Assembly: GCA_905221605.1 (NCBI GenBank)
Contig: CAJNDS010000237.1
Coordinates: 125,787 to 189,786, forward strand
DNA length: 64,000 bases
Direction: 5' to 3'
Origin: Symbiodinium natans
Taxonomy: Eukaryota; Sar; Dinophyceae; Suessiales; Symbiodiniaceae
Position numbers and translations under genes: made by a program. The notes beneath the pieces are model-generated. The model saw only the letters and a program-made list of their open reading frames with translations, was not told the origin of the DNA and ran no database searches. Shown here one piece after another: positions 31,818 through 42,873 of the stretch; the stretch's first letter is position 1; every line of letters starts with the position of its first letter.

Positions 31818-31915
31818 GGAATAATTTTCTATTTTTGTTTATATAAAAACCCAAGAGGATATTAAAAATATTATTGTTATTAAGGTTCTAAGGGGAGTAT
31901 AGATAGAACCCCCAG
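31818..31915 (+). repeat. Dispersed AT-rich repeat, copy 2
   Basis: This copy matches 26690-26785 with a few differences: TTTTTGTTTATAT, then CCCAAGAGGATATTAAA, TTATTAAGGTT and AAGGGGAGTATAGA are shared. Confidence 0.7.
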
Positions 31916-32392
31916 AGTTTTTGGGAAGACAGCGCTTCTTGTTGCAGCGGGTTCTATGATGAGAAGGCAGCTGTACCCGGACGAAGTTTGGACATTCCCC
32001 GAATACAAGAAGCCTAAATATCCGTCCCAAAATAGTTTTACCAGAAACCTCTAAACCCCCAACAGTGAAGTCGCGGATATGGATTCATGCTGGAGGTAGT
32101 TCTAAGCGTTTCTGTCTCGATCATGAATTTGGCGGCTTTGGGTTGAGGGCTATCGAAACCCCCCAGGGTGGGCACCCAAAAGAGCCCACAACTCCGCGCA
32201 ACCCCTACAAGAATCTACTCCTGAAAGGGGTTCAGGGTTTGGGGTACCCAAAAAGGGCCCCACAATTCCGCACAACCTCTACAATAATCTACTCCTTTTC
32301 GGGGGTTAGAGGTTTGGGTACCCAAAAAGAGCCCCCCCCCCCCCCACAACTCAGAACAACAACGAACGGTCTACATGTAGACAACGCCGCAG

Positions 32393-32480
32393 AACTTCAC
32401 GCTCAGCGGGGGCCTCGCGCAGACTCTCCCGGAACCGCAGCTGCAAGAAGATGCCAATAGACCCCTGCTTGGGCTGAACC
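32393..32480 (+). CDS. Exon-like island
   Basis: After a CGCCGCAG acceptor the frame NFTLSGGLAQTLPEPQLQED and onwards is open into a degenerate CCCTAAA stretch. No product recognised. Confidence 0.3.
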
Positions 32481-32856
32481 CCGAAACCAAAACCTTAAAC
32501 CCTCAAGCCCTAAGACTTATAAGTAAACCCTAAACCCTAAACCCTAAACTCCAGAAACCCTGGAAGTCCTTCTGTTTTTGGATTCTTGTGAGTCAGGGCC
32601 TTGGTGTTGCGAGGGCTATCCTCCAGCTGCTTTGGGAGCAAGATCCGAACATCCTATTATCCTGATGAGCCTGCGCTATATCCCGCACTGCCCCAATCTT
32701 TTCTGGAAACTCTGCTGCCTAAACCCCTCAACTCCTGCAAGACTTACTTTGTCATAGTTGGGGAACGTTTTACATTTTTAAGGGTACTTAAACCCAAGAA
32801 GGAATGAAAAGTAGATTTTTGATATTATCCCAACAATGAACAAGCTTAGCAAAAAA

Positions 32857-33051
32857 AACCCTAAACCCTAAACCCTAAACCCTAAACCCTAAACCCTAAA
32901 CCCTAAACCCTAAACCCTAACCCTAAACCCTAAACCCTAAACCCTAAACCCTAAACCCTAAACCCTAAACCCTAAACCCTAAACCCTAAACCCTAAACCC
33001 TAAACCCTAAACCCTAAACCCTAAACCCTAAACCCTAAACCCTAAACCCTA
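32857..33051 (-). repeat. Long CCCTAAA array
   Basis: About 27 units with one shortened unit (CCCTAA) near 32921, which shifts the phase of the later repeats. Confidence 0.95.
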
Positions 33052-33414
33052 GCCACGCCGTGACTACGCCGGAGCCTCAAAAAGCCCAGGACCCTTGCAC
33101 GCTCCTCCACCGAGGCTGGGGGGCTCCATCGATTCAGGGCTTTGGTTATCTTAAGCCTAGGGCCTCTTTTTTTGGAGGCTTATGTAGGGTTTGCTGGGTT
33201 TATGTTAGGGGTTTTGGGGTTTACATATTTCGAGATTGTTGAGGCTTGCGGTTTTTGGGCACTTTTCTCCACAGAACTCCAGATTGAGAACGTCATCTAT
33301 CGGTCCAGGACACCATCCTCGAGGAGTGAGAGCATTCATGTCAGGGGGTGTGCGAAAAGAAGGAACCCCTAAGATTGACCCCCCTAAATTGCAGAACTCC
33401 CCGGTATACCCTGA

Positions 33415-33810
33415 ACCCTAAACCCTAAACCCTAAACCCTAAACCCTAAAAACTAAACCCTAAACCCTAAACCCTAAACCCGAAGAAGGGCCCCAAGAAG
33501 CTATCCCCTAAGTTCGGAAACCCCCCCAATGTGATGCCTCTTTCACAGCATCTCAACGCTGGATCCGACCGCGCGAGAGGCCCGCGAATCCAGCAAAAGA
33601 GCGCCCGTGAAGGGTTCAGGGTTTTTAGGGTTTAGGGTTTAGGGTTTAGGGCTCAGGGCTTAGGGTTTAGGGTTTAGGGTTCCGAGTTGCTTGGAAACCC
33701 ATCCGCCAGCTGAGCCTCAATGAATGCCCGGGACAGATTCAGCAACCAACTCTAGACCCAACACCAAAAAAGTCCCTAAACCCTAAACCCTAAACCCTAA
33801 ACCCTAAACC
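33415..33810. repeat. Short telomeric runs around two exon-like islands
   Basis: CCCTAAA (33415-33480) and TTTAGGG (33625-33680) runs flank an island after TTTCACAG (33550 to about 33614, frame HLNAGSDRARGPRIQQKSAR). A second island (about 33690-33770, frame VAWKPIRQLSLNECPGQIQQ) precedes CCCTAAA units at 33775-33808. Both islands are open but have unknown products. Confidence 0.5.
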
Positions 33811-34129
33811 AAAAAAGGGCAAACGAAGAGCCAGGGTGGCAGGGTTCGGAGGTGCAGCTCTTGGGTTTTCAAAGTGGATCGGGATGGAGATCCAAGAGGA
33901 AGCACACCCATGAAGCTTCGTAGGATGCGCATCGAGAGGCAGCACATATCTTTGTGGTGCTTTACTGTAACTTTACATCCTTAGCCTTTTTGGGTTTATT
34001 GGGTTTTAGGCAGCGAAAAGTTTAATTTAAAAAGCCACCCTCCTAAGTGCAGCCAAGATATAGGGGTCCCTTGTTTCGCAAACTCGCAAACTACCACAAT
34101 ATATGGGCCAGCATAGGCGCACACCCCCC

Positions 34130-34515
34130 CCCCCCCCCCCCCCCCCTGGTATCCCCCACCCCCGCCCTGTGGTTCATGGTGGGTTTTGGGTTACCCCCCC
34201 CACTCTTGTGGTTCATGGTCTGTGGTTCATGGGTTTCGGGTTGGGCTGTCGAGTTCAGGATGTCACTCTGGTCCATTCATTCACTCTGGGTTTGGAGTTT
34301 GTAGGGTTCAAGGTTTGGGGTAATGGTAGGTTTACGGTTTCCCCTCTCCCCCCTGTGGTTCAAGGTTTTACGGTTCAGGGTTCAGGGTTAAAGCGGCTAA
34401 GGTTTCGGGTTTAGGCTGAGGTTTCTCTGTCCCCCCCCCCCCCCCCCCCCGCGTGGTCAGTGGTGTGTTTTAGGGTCAAGACAGGCAGGTTTGGGGGGGG
34501 GGGGGGGGTCGATTA
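34130..34515. repeat. Poly-C and poly-G tracts
   Basis: C-runs lie at 34124-34146 and 34431-34450, and a G-run at 34494-34508. A GTGGTTCATGGT-type word is repeated between them. Run lengths may be unreliable in assembly. No gene is supported. Confidence 0.7.
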
Positions 34516-34839
34516 CGCGGAAGGAATGCGGGCGCATAAAGGTGTCGGAACAATTACTACTCAGCTCTTAAGTGGCAACTTTTAAACTTTTTTCTGAAAG
34601 GGGTGGGCTGGCTCAAAAAAAGGCTCTATAGATCCCTACAGGCCCTACACCCTACCCCCCCGAGCCCTAAGTCCTAAACCCTGAACCGAACCTTACAGGC
34701 CCAGGCCCTGAAAACCCAAAACCCTAAAACCTCAACCCCAAAACCCTAAACCGAACCATAAACCTTAAAACAACCCTAAACCCTTCCTGTCATGTTCGGC
34801 GGCCGCTGCCAACTTCAGGCACCACGAGGCACCAGGGTT

Positions 34840-35400
34840 TAGGGCTGTGGGGTTTATAGGGTTTAGGGCGCGTGGTTGCCGATCAGGCAGCTGCCGGGGG
34901 GTGTGGTGACCGTTCAGGTCGCTGCCCTCCCTAGGGGTTTAGGTTTTCCAGGGGTTCTAGGGTCTTAGCCCTAACCCCCCCAAGCAGTAGCCCAATAGCC
35001 CCAAGCCGAATATAAGCCAAACCCTAAGCCCTAAACCCTTAACCCCTTAACCCCTAAGGGTACTTAGCTAAGTGGCGGCACCACTTAGACAAGTGTTAGG
35101 GTACGCTTATAATGTCCACTTAGCACACTTATAACTGCACTTATAACTGTGCTAAGTGCCCTAAGTACTTAGTAACTGCCGTGCGCCTCGAAGTAAACCC
35201 TAAACTCTAAACCCTAAATCCTGTGCCCCAGATCAGGCCACCAAACGCACACCCTATAGCTGGAACTAGTAGAATTGTGAGGGTTGGGGTTTAGGGCATA
35301 GGGAACTTTAAAAAATAAAAACTAAGCCCGAAACCTTAACTCTAAGGCTATGATTCAGGGTATGTTTCGGGGTATGTTTGGCAGGCGGTCACTCAAGCTT
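34840..35400 (+). repeat. Segmental duplication, copy 1
   Basis: Two blocks here recur in the same order and orientation at 45280-46320. About 34845-34950 (core CGATCAGGCAGCTGCC and GTGACCGTTCAGGTCGC) matches 45280-45383. About 34970-35400 (core CTCTAAGGCTATGATTCAGG) matches 46080-46315, with a different filler between. Coding potential is absent. Confidence 0.75.
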
Positions 35401-35500
35401 AGAGCATGCCATTGCTGGAAACATCCTTTTTTCCCCCGCCCCCCCCCCCCCCCACCCCCCACCCCCCGCCACAAATCTTAGGACTTGTGGTTGTCTAGAC

Positions 35501-35594
35501 CCAGGAGTATCCTAGGTATAAAAAGGGTACCTATTTAATTTTGGTTGAGTTATAAGGGAGCCTAAACTCTAAATAAAGGGAATAATACTCCTGG
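35501..35594. mobile_element. 94-bp foldback element
   Basis: Perfect 10-bp inverted repeats CCAGGAGTAT (35501-35510) and ATACTCCTGG (35585-35594) bound an AT-rich interior. The size resembles the foldbacks at 26263 and 38030. The short stems make chance possible. Confidence 0.5.
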
Positions 35595-35809
35595 TCCAAG
35601 TTGTTAAGGGCTTCTCCTAACAGACCGTGACAGCCCAAGACCCCCACAAGCGGACCTTAACCGCGCCATCCTGCGCTGGGGGCGAAGAGCTCCGCCACGA
35701 TGTAGCTGCGGCACTGCCGAGGGAGTTTAGGGTTTCGGGTTAGGGTTTAGGGTGTCGGGGTTTGGGTCCCTAAACCCTGGCCCTAAACCCTTAATTTAAT
35801 GAAACTCTG

Positions 35810-36075
35810 AACGGGTTTAGGGTTTAGAGTTAAGGGTTAAGGGTTTAGGGTTTAGGGTTCAGGGTTCAGGGTTCAGGGTTTAGAGTTTAGGGTTTAGGGG
35901 TTTAGGGGTTTAGGGGTTTAGGGTTTAGGCTTTAGGGTTTAGGGTTTAGGCTTTAGGGTTTAGGGTTCAGGGTTTAGGGTTTAGGGGTTTAGGGTTTAGG
36001 GGTTAGGGTTTTAGGGTTTAGGGTTGAGGGTTGAGGGTTCAGGGTTTTGGGTGTAGGGTTTAGGGTTTAGACCTC
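35810..36075 (+). repeat. Degenerate TTTAGGG stretch
   Basis: TTTAGGG-derived repeats with TTCAGGG, TTTAGGC and TTTAGGGG variants. Further degenerate repeats, with no supported gene, continue to about 37340. Confidence 0.8.
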
Positions 36076-37436
36076 CCCTCAATGCCTGAGACCCTAAGAC
36101 CCCAAGCCCGACAAAACCCGACAAAACTCCGGACACAAGCCCTATACTATTTTCTTGAAACCCTATAAGCCAAAAACCCTAAACCCTAGACTCTGTCAGA
36201 TCCGATCAGCCCGCGCCAGCGCGACCTCCGAAGGAGCGGTTTGGGTTTGGGGTTTAAGGTCTAGGGTTTCAGGGTCACAGGGTTATGTACGGGTTGCACG
36301 CCCCTTCGTTTAATTAGGGGTTCAGGGTCTTTGGCCTTCAGGGTTTAGAGGCGTTCGGGGTTAGGGTCTAGGGTTTCAGGGTCACATTTTCACCCAATGC
36401 CTCACAGGCGCAAGCCCGGCCCCTAAACCAAAAACCTTAAACTTCCCGTGCTCGAAAACCCCAAGCCCCAAACTGCAGACTTCCTCCCTGGGTTGGGTTT
36501 CCGGTTTCAGGGTTTGGCGCCCGCCTAATTATAAATATGTTCCGGCCCGGGCGAATTTCAGAATTAGGGGGGTAATTTTGGTATGAGGGGGGAAGGAATC
36601 TTGACGTTATATGGGCTTATATGCAGGCTTCACTCAGGCTTGACTCAGACATTGCAGAAACAGGGCCCAAGCTCGTGGCACACGCGGGACTGTTGCATTC
36701 CCTGACTACCCTAAACCCTAAACCTAAATTAACCCTAAACCCTAAACCCCCAACCCTAAACCCTCAACCCTAAACCCTACCCTAAACCCTCAACTTAACC
36801 CTTCTAAGTCTATTCGCTTGCAGGCAGCCCAAATTAGGGTATAGAGTTTAGGCTGTACTTTGCTTCGCGGGGCTTCAGAGTCTTGAGTTTAGGGTTGGGT
36901 TTATAGAGGTGTAGGTATCTTAGACCCATAGGGTTTAGGGTTTAGGCCCAACTCATGAAGCCCGGATTGTAGGGACCCTCTACTGGGTTAAGTTTCACCC
37001 CATGCCTCACAAGCGCAAGCCCTCGAAGCGCAAAGAGCACCAGAAATCGCGGCCTGGGTCACAGCTCCGCAGTGCGGGCCACCGCGACCTTGTGCCTTGG
37101 CATTTGATGTGGGAACTTTTTTTTAACAATAGGGTTTAGGGTTTAAAGGGTTTAGGGGTTTAGGGGGGTGTAGGGTTCGCTTCAGCTGAGGCGCAAGCGG
37201 TCCAGGAGCGCGAAGCTGCTCAGGCCGCTGGGCCTGAAATCTTTGGCTTAGGCTTTAAATTTAGGGTTTAGGGTTTATGGGTTTAGGGTTTATGGGTTTA
37301 GGGTTTCGCTTAAACCCTAAACCCTAAACCCTAAACCCTGAAACCCTTAAACCCTAAACCGTAAACCCTAAACCATTTAGGGCTTAAGCCTTCTTAATAG
37401 TCATAGCCATAGCACTCACCCCACCAGGCACTTTTT

Positions 37437-39448
37437 TTGGAGGCAGCCGAGCAGAACGAGCAGGCCGAGCAGCGCAAGAGAGACACGGAGCAAGCAGAAG
37501 CAAGGGTACGGCAAATGCAGCAGGAGCAACAGCAGGAACAGCTGCAGCAACAACAGCAGCAGAACGATCGGATCCAACAACAACTGCAGCAACAACAGCA
37601 GCAGACAAAACAGCAGACAGAGCAGCTCCAGCGGGAAATTCTGAGACTCTCGAGCGACCTCTCCAAGCAGAAGCAGCAGATGGAAGAGAAGGAGCAGGTT
37701 CCTATAAGGGAAATTTTAGTAAAAGGGTTTAGGGTTTAGTTTAGGGCTACAGTGTACCCTAAACCCTAAACCTTAAACCCTAAACCCTAAACCCTAAACC
37801 CTAAACCCTAAACCCTAAACCCTAAACCCTAAACCCTAAACCCTAAACCCTAAACCCTAAACCCTAAACCCTAAACCTTACAGGTGGTGGCCAATGCTCG
37901 GCGTGCAAACGCACGCCGTGACGCCGAGCAAGAGGCTGCAGAGCGCAGACGTCAAGAGGAAGCTCTGCATGCACGCCAGGTGCAGTTGGAAGCACGAGGG
38001 CGAGTGCCTGGGTCTCAATAATAAACTGGGCTTTGGAGTACTATACTTTAATACTTTTTTGGGTTCTGGGTTCCTTATATAGCTACTTATACCAAAAAAG
38101 TATATGCTTTTTTCCAGGGTCTACTCCAAAGCTAAGTAAACCACCCCCAGAGAGTCCCTATTAGACCTATTAAGGCCGGGGGGAGGGGGGATTGAATCGT
38201 CCCTCAACATGTAGTTGTCCTGTTGTGAGTGTGAGTGTGAGGGTGTTTAGGTGGACATAAAACCCGAAGACAGCCGTTAATGCTGTGGTATAAGGTATTA
38301 GGGCTAAAGCCTAAACCCGAAACCCGAAACCCGAAATCAGGTCATGGATCTTCTGGGCGCCAGAAAGAAGATCTCGCTGGCAGAGGCCTGGGTCCGGGAC
38401 ATGGCGTCTGCCAGCGACGAGCTCTGGCACGCAGTCCACGCGACGCCTGGTTCGAAAACCCTAAACCCTAAATACCCTAAACCCTAAACCCTTTCCACTT
38501 TTGGGAGGGGTTCTCATCCCTTATGATAAGATGTAGGGCTCAGGGTTCAGGCGTGAGGGCTCAGGGTTTTGGGGGGCTTCGGGCCAGGAACGTTTTTAGG
38601 GTTAGGACTAGGGTTTAGGGCCAGGGTTGAGGGTTTAGGATTTAGGGCTGTTTAGGGTTTAAGGGCTTTAGGATTTAGGGGGTGCCCTGACCCCAGGTGC
38701 AGTGGGGAGGTCATGCCGACGCTCTGTACGTGGCTTCGAGTCGGTGGGGCTTTCAGATCCTCCCTTCTTTTGCTATTGCTGTCCAAGCCCTGGGGGACCA
38801 TCGAAGCAGATCAGCAGGCTGTGCAGCTGGATGATATCTTCAGTCAATCTTTGATTTGTTTGGGCTTGGGGTGTAGGGTATAGGGTTTAGGGTTTAGGGT
38901 TGAGGGTTTAGGGTTTAGGGTTTAGGGTTTTAGGGTTCAGGGTTTTGGGCTTGGGGTGTAGGGTATTATAGGGTTTAGGGTTGAGGGTTTAGGGTTTTAG
39001 GGCTTTAGGGTTTAGGGTTTTGCGTTTAGGGTGCAGGGTATAGGGTTTAGGGTTGAGGGTTTAGAGTTTAGGGTTTAGGGTTTTAGGGTGTAGGGCTTCC
39101 TGTGCCCTGGCCTAGGTGGCTCGAGCTGCTGGAAGCTATTTGGACGCAGGAGCTGGCCGAGGAGCCACGCCGTTTGGCCACTTCGAAATATTCAGCTTTA
39201 ACAATGTATCATACTATGTAGCCTTGTCAATGTATTATACTATGTAGCCTGAATAATACCGCGTAGAAATTTCATGTTTTTGCTCCTAGGCAAAGGCTCT
39301 CCTGCTGAAGCATTTTCGCCTGGCCCATGAACGCGGAGCCGACGGCAGAAGTGCGTCTTCGAGGCCCCTGGTGCTGTCGGAGCGGCCGCAAGCGCCTGCT
39401 GACAGCAAAGTCCCCATTCCGCGGGCTCTGACCGGGCGAAAGCTGTAG
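37437..39448 (+). CDS. Coiled-coil protein gene with telomere-repeat introns
   Basis: Exon A (about 37437-37697) encodes a Gln/Glu-rich coiled coil with CAG/CAA-run glutamines. Exon B (37884 to about 38003) continues it (RRDAEQEAAERRRQEEALHA). Both edges are phase 0 across the intron 37698-37883, which is mostly CCCTAAA units and ends CCTTACAG. Exon C (from 38341, KKISLAEAWVRDMASASDEL) follows an ATCAG. Exon D (from 38697, VQWGGHADALYVASSRWGFQ) follows CCCCAG; its WGGH-then-hydrophobic pattern faintly recalls OTU-type cysteine proteases. Another piece begins about 39112. A last exon, 39290-39448 (AKALLLKHFRLAHERGADGR), ends in TAG. Joins after exon B are approximate and the upstream start is not found. 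No function assigned. Confidence 0.5.
37755..37878 (-). repeat. CCCTAAA array inside an intron
   Basis: About seventeen units lie within intron 37698-37883 of the coiled-coil gene, whose two flanking exons stay in phase. Confidence 0.95.
38030..38132. mobile_element. 103-bp foldback element in an intron
   Basis: Perfect 11-bp inverted repeats GCTTTGGAGTA (38030-38040) and TACTCCAAAGC (38122-38132) flank an AT-rich interior. It lies inside the intron after exon B of the coiled-coil gene. An introner- or MITE-like origin is possible. No target-site duplication was confirmed. Confidence 0.55.
38870..39095 (+). repeat. Degenerate TTTAGGG stretch
   Basis: Mixed TTTAGGG, TTGAGGG, TGTAGGG and TATAGGG units between exons of the coiled-coil gene. 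Confidence 0.8.
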
Positions 39449-39614
39449 CTGGCAAGATGGGGACCCGAATGCTTCGGAAAATGCCAAAAACTTAGTCCCT
39501 CAGCCCTAAAACCTGCGCACAAAAAAACTCTGAGTCCTACCCTCTATAAGTACTGTAAACCCTAAACCTGAACTCCCCTATCCGAAGCCCAAGGAGACAT
39601 GGAAGTGCCCCCTC

Positions 39615-39835
39615 CCTAAACCCTAAACTTCCTAAACCCTAAACCCTAAACTTCCTAAACCCTAAACCCTAAACCCTAAACCCTAAATGTTAAACCCTAA
39701 ACCCTAAACCCTAAAGCCTAAACCCTAAACCCTAAACCCTAAACCCTAAACCCTAAACCCTAAACCCTAAACCCTAAACCCTAAACCCTAAGCCCTAAGC
39801 CCTAAACCCTAAACCCTAAACCCTAAACCCCAAAC
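39615..39835 (-). repeat. CCCTAAA array
   Basis: Nearly perfect units, with CTTCCTAAACCC joints at the left and CCCTAAG variants near 39790. It adjoins the tandem duplication. Confidence 0.9.
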
Positions 39836-41868
39836 CATCCCAATCCATGCCTTGCACCCGTGTACTTGGCGCAGGAGACCAACTTCTCCAAATCCATCCC
39901 GAGGCCTAGGGCTTTCGGGCAAGACTTTGGGGTTAGGGTTTAGCGATTATAGGGTTTTGGGTTTAGGGTTTTGAGTTTAGAACCAAACTGACGCTTCCTC
40001 CAATCCCTGAGCCCTAAGGTTTAGGGTTTAGGGTTGAGGGTTTTAAGGGGGAAACGCAAGCCTAAACCCTAAACCCTAAGCCCTAAACCCTAAACCCTAA
40101 ACCGCCCTGAGGCCCAAAACCCCTAGGCCAGTCCCCGAAGCCACCCTAAACCCTTCGATGGCATGGCATTGCCGCGAATTTAGGCACCCTAAGCCCTAGG
40201 GTTTAGGGTTTTAGGGGTTTTGGGCTCTGGGGTTTTAGGGTTTAGGGGTTTGGGTTTAGGGTGTAGGGTATAGGGTTTAGGCTTGAGGGTTGAGGGCTCA
40301 GGGTTTAGCTCGAGTTAGGGTTTTAGGTTATAACCCTAAACCCTAAAAGCCCCAAACCCTGCAAGCCTTCAAGCTAAACCCTAAACCCTAAACCTTAAAC
40401 CCTATGTAAGCCTTCAACCTAAACCCTAACCCTAAACCCTATAGGGTTTAGCGTTTAGGGTTCAGGGGACCCGGGGGTTTTGTCGTTTCGGGTTTGTCGT
40501 TGCTAACTTTCCTGTTCGGTTCTCAGCTGGGGAGCCCCAGGCTGAATTGTCAGTTTTTCAGGAAAAACCGACAATTCCGCCCCAGGCGAACTTGTCTGAT
40601 TTTCAGGGTTTGGGGTTTAGGCGAGTAGGGTTGAGGGTTTAGGATTTACGGTTGAAAACAGGCTGAGGCCTGAAATTTCATAAATGCCCCAGCACAGGGT
40701 TTTAGGGTTTGGCGCTTAGGGTTAAGGGTCGAGGATTTAGGGCTCAGGGCTGAGGGTTTAGGGATTATGGTTTAGGTTTTAGGGTCTAGTGTTTTGGGGT
40801 TCAAACTTCCTAAACCCTAAACTAAACCCTAAACCCTAAACCCTAAACCCTAAACCCTAAACCCTAAACCCTAAACCCTAAACCCTAAACCCTAAACCCC
40901 AAACCATCCCAATCCATGCCTTGCACCCGTGTACTTGGCGCAGGAGACCAACTTCTCCAAATCCATCCCGAGGCCTAGGGCTTTCGGGCAAGACTTTGGG
41001 GTTAGGGTTTAGCGATTATAGGGTTTTGGGTTTAGGGTTTTGAGTTTAGAACCAAACTGACGCTTCCTCCAATCCCTGAGCCCTAAGGTTTAGGGTTTAG
41101 GGTTGAGGGTTTTAAGGGGGAAACGCAAGCCTAAACCCTAAACCCTAAGCCCTAAACCCTAAACCCTAAACCGCCCTGAGGCCCAAAACCCCTAGGCCAG
41201 TCCCCGAAGCCACCCTAAACCCTTCGATGGCATGGCATTGCCGCGAATTTAGGCACCCTAAGCCCTAGGGTTTAGGGTTTTAGGGGTTTTGGGCTCTGGG
41301 GTTTTAGGGTTTAGGGGTTTGGGTTTAGGGTGTAGGGTATAGGGTTTAGGCTTGAGGGTTGAGGGCTCAGGGTTTAGCTCGAGTTAGGGTTTTAGGTTAT
41401 AACCCTAAACCCTAAAAGCCCCAAACCCTGCAAGCCTTCAAGCTAAACCCTAAACCCTAAACCTTAAACCCTATGTAAGCCTTCAACCTAAACCCTAAAC
41501 CCTAAACCCTATAGGGTTTAGCGTTTAGGGTTCAGGGGACCCGGGGGTGTTTTGTCGTTTCGGGTTTGTCGTTGCTAACTTTCCTGTTCGATTCTCAGCT
41601 GGGGAGCCCCAGGCTGAATTGTCGGTTTTTCAGGAAAAACCGACAATTCCGCCCCAGGCGAACTTGTCTGATTTTCAGGGTTTGGGGTTTAGGGTTGAGG
41701 GTTTAGGATTTACGGTTGAAAACAGGCTGAGGCCTGAAATTTCATAAATGCCCCAGCACAGGGTTTTAGGGTTTGGCGCTTAGGGTTGAGGGTCGAGGAT
41801 TTAGGGCTGAGGGCTGAGGGTTTAGGGATTATGGTTTAGGTTTTAGGGTCTAGTGTTTTGGGGTTCAG
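39832..41868 (+). repeat. 1,069-bp tandem duplication containing small exons
   Basis: Two nearly identical copies start at 39832 and 40901 (offset 1,069) and end near 40803 and 41868. Each holds an island after GGCGCAG (ETNFSKSIPRPRAFGQDFG) and one after TTCTCAG (GEPQAELSVFQEKPTIPPQA, 40527 and 41599 on). In the second island the copies differ by TCA versus TCG, which is synonymous in the proposed frame. The rest is degenerate TTTAGGG. Copy differences also include small indels in the repeats. Confidence 0.9.
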
Positions 41869-42020
41869 GGTTTAGGATTGAGGCTTTAGGCTTTAGGGTG
41901 AAGGGTTTCGGAGCAGTCCTGGGTTGAAAAGGGTGAAGGGGTTTAGGCCTAGGGGTTTAGGCCTTAGGGTTTAGGGATTAGGGTTTCGGTTTTAGGGTTT
42001 GGGGTTTTGGCTTGCCTCAG

Positions 42021-42280
42021 TGCTGGCAATGGAGCCGCGTGGACCCATGGAGCCAACTGCCTTGGGAACTGATGGCCGGGCAGCCTTCGAAGAGCCTTTC
42101 GGCTTTCGGCCACTGGGCGGCATCTTGGCAGAGATGCCAGACTTCGCAGAGATGCCACACACGGCGGATTCAGCACTCGCGCCAGACCCAGTCCATGATG
42201 ACGGGCCCATGGGCAGGACCCACCTTCTGACAAAGACCCCTCCGAGCCAGCGGGACGAGTGGATGACAGCAGCTGCTGGA
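42021..42280 (+). CDS. Exon with acceptor and GTGAGA donor
   Basis: CTTGCCTCAG precedes the exon and GTGAGA follows it. About 86 codons stay open between them, including LAMEPRGPMEPTALGTDGRA and AEMPDFAEMPHTADSALAPD. Met/Pro/Ala-rich, without a recognised domain. The intron opens with a (GA)n run followed by degenerate CCCTAAA DNA. The partner exons are unknown, although the coiled-coil gene and the duplicated islands lie upstream on the same strand. Confidence 0.45.
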
Positions 42281-42282
42281 GT

Positions 42283-42316
<34 letters not shown>

Positions 42317-42591
42317 ATCCCTAAGCCCTACACCCTAAAACCTCAACCCTGAACGAACCCGAATTCTTAAGCCCTAAGCCCTAAGGACCCTAAACCCTAA
42401 ACCCTAAATGGAACCCTAAGCCCTAGGCCCTAAACCCTAAGGACCCTAAACCCTACCAACCCTAAACCCTAAGCCCTAAGCCCTAAGAACCCTAAACCCT
42501 AAACCCTAAATGGAACCCTAAACCCCAAGCCCTAAGCCTTAAACCCTAAGGACCCTAAACCCTATACCCTAAATGGAACCCTAAACCCTAA

Positions 42592-42873
42592 GGCCTACGT
42601 TGGCATTCGACGGCATAGGCCTTTGAGTGTGTTCAGGGCACGGGGTTTGTGGTTACCCTAAACCCGAAACCCTAAATGGAACCCTATGCCGTCGAATGCC
42701 AACGTAGGGTTTAGGGCTTAGGGTTTAGGGCTCCATTTAAGGTATAGGGTTTAGGGTCCTTAGGGTTTCAGGCTTAGGGCTTGGGGCTTAGGGTTTCATT
42801 TAGGGTTTAGGGTAACCACAAACCCCGAGCCCTGAACACACCCAAAGGCCTATGCCGTCGAACGCCAACGTAG
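42592..42873. repeat. Inverted repeat with arms of about 90 bp
   Basis: The left arm (42592 to about 42685, containing CCTACGTTGGCATTCGACGG) and the right arm (about 42791-42873) are about 95 per cent complementary. The spacer contains a third, shorter inverted copy (about 42684-42710). The flanks are CCCTAAA/TTTAGGG derivatives pointing opposite ways. Confidence 0.85.

Noticed and set aside
38697-38770. Firm OTU protease assignment
   Set aside because: Only a WGGH-like stretch is similar; the catalytic Cys block was not found, so it is mentioned only as a faint resemblance.
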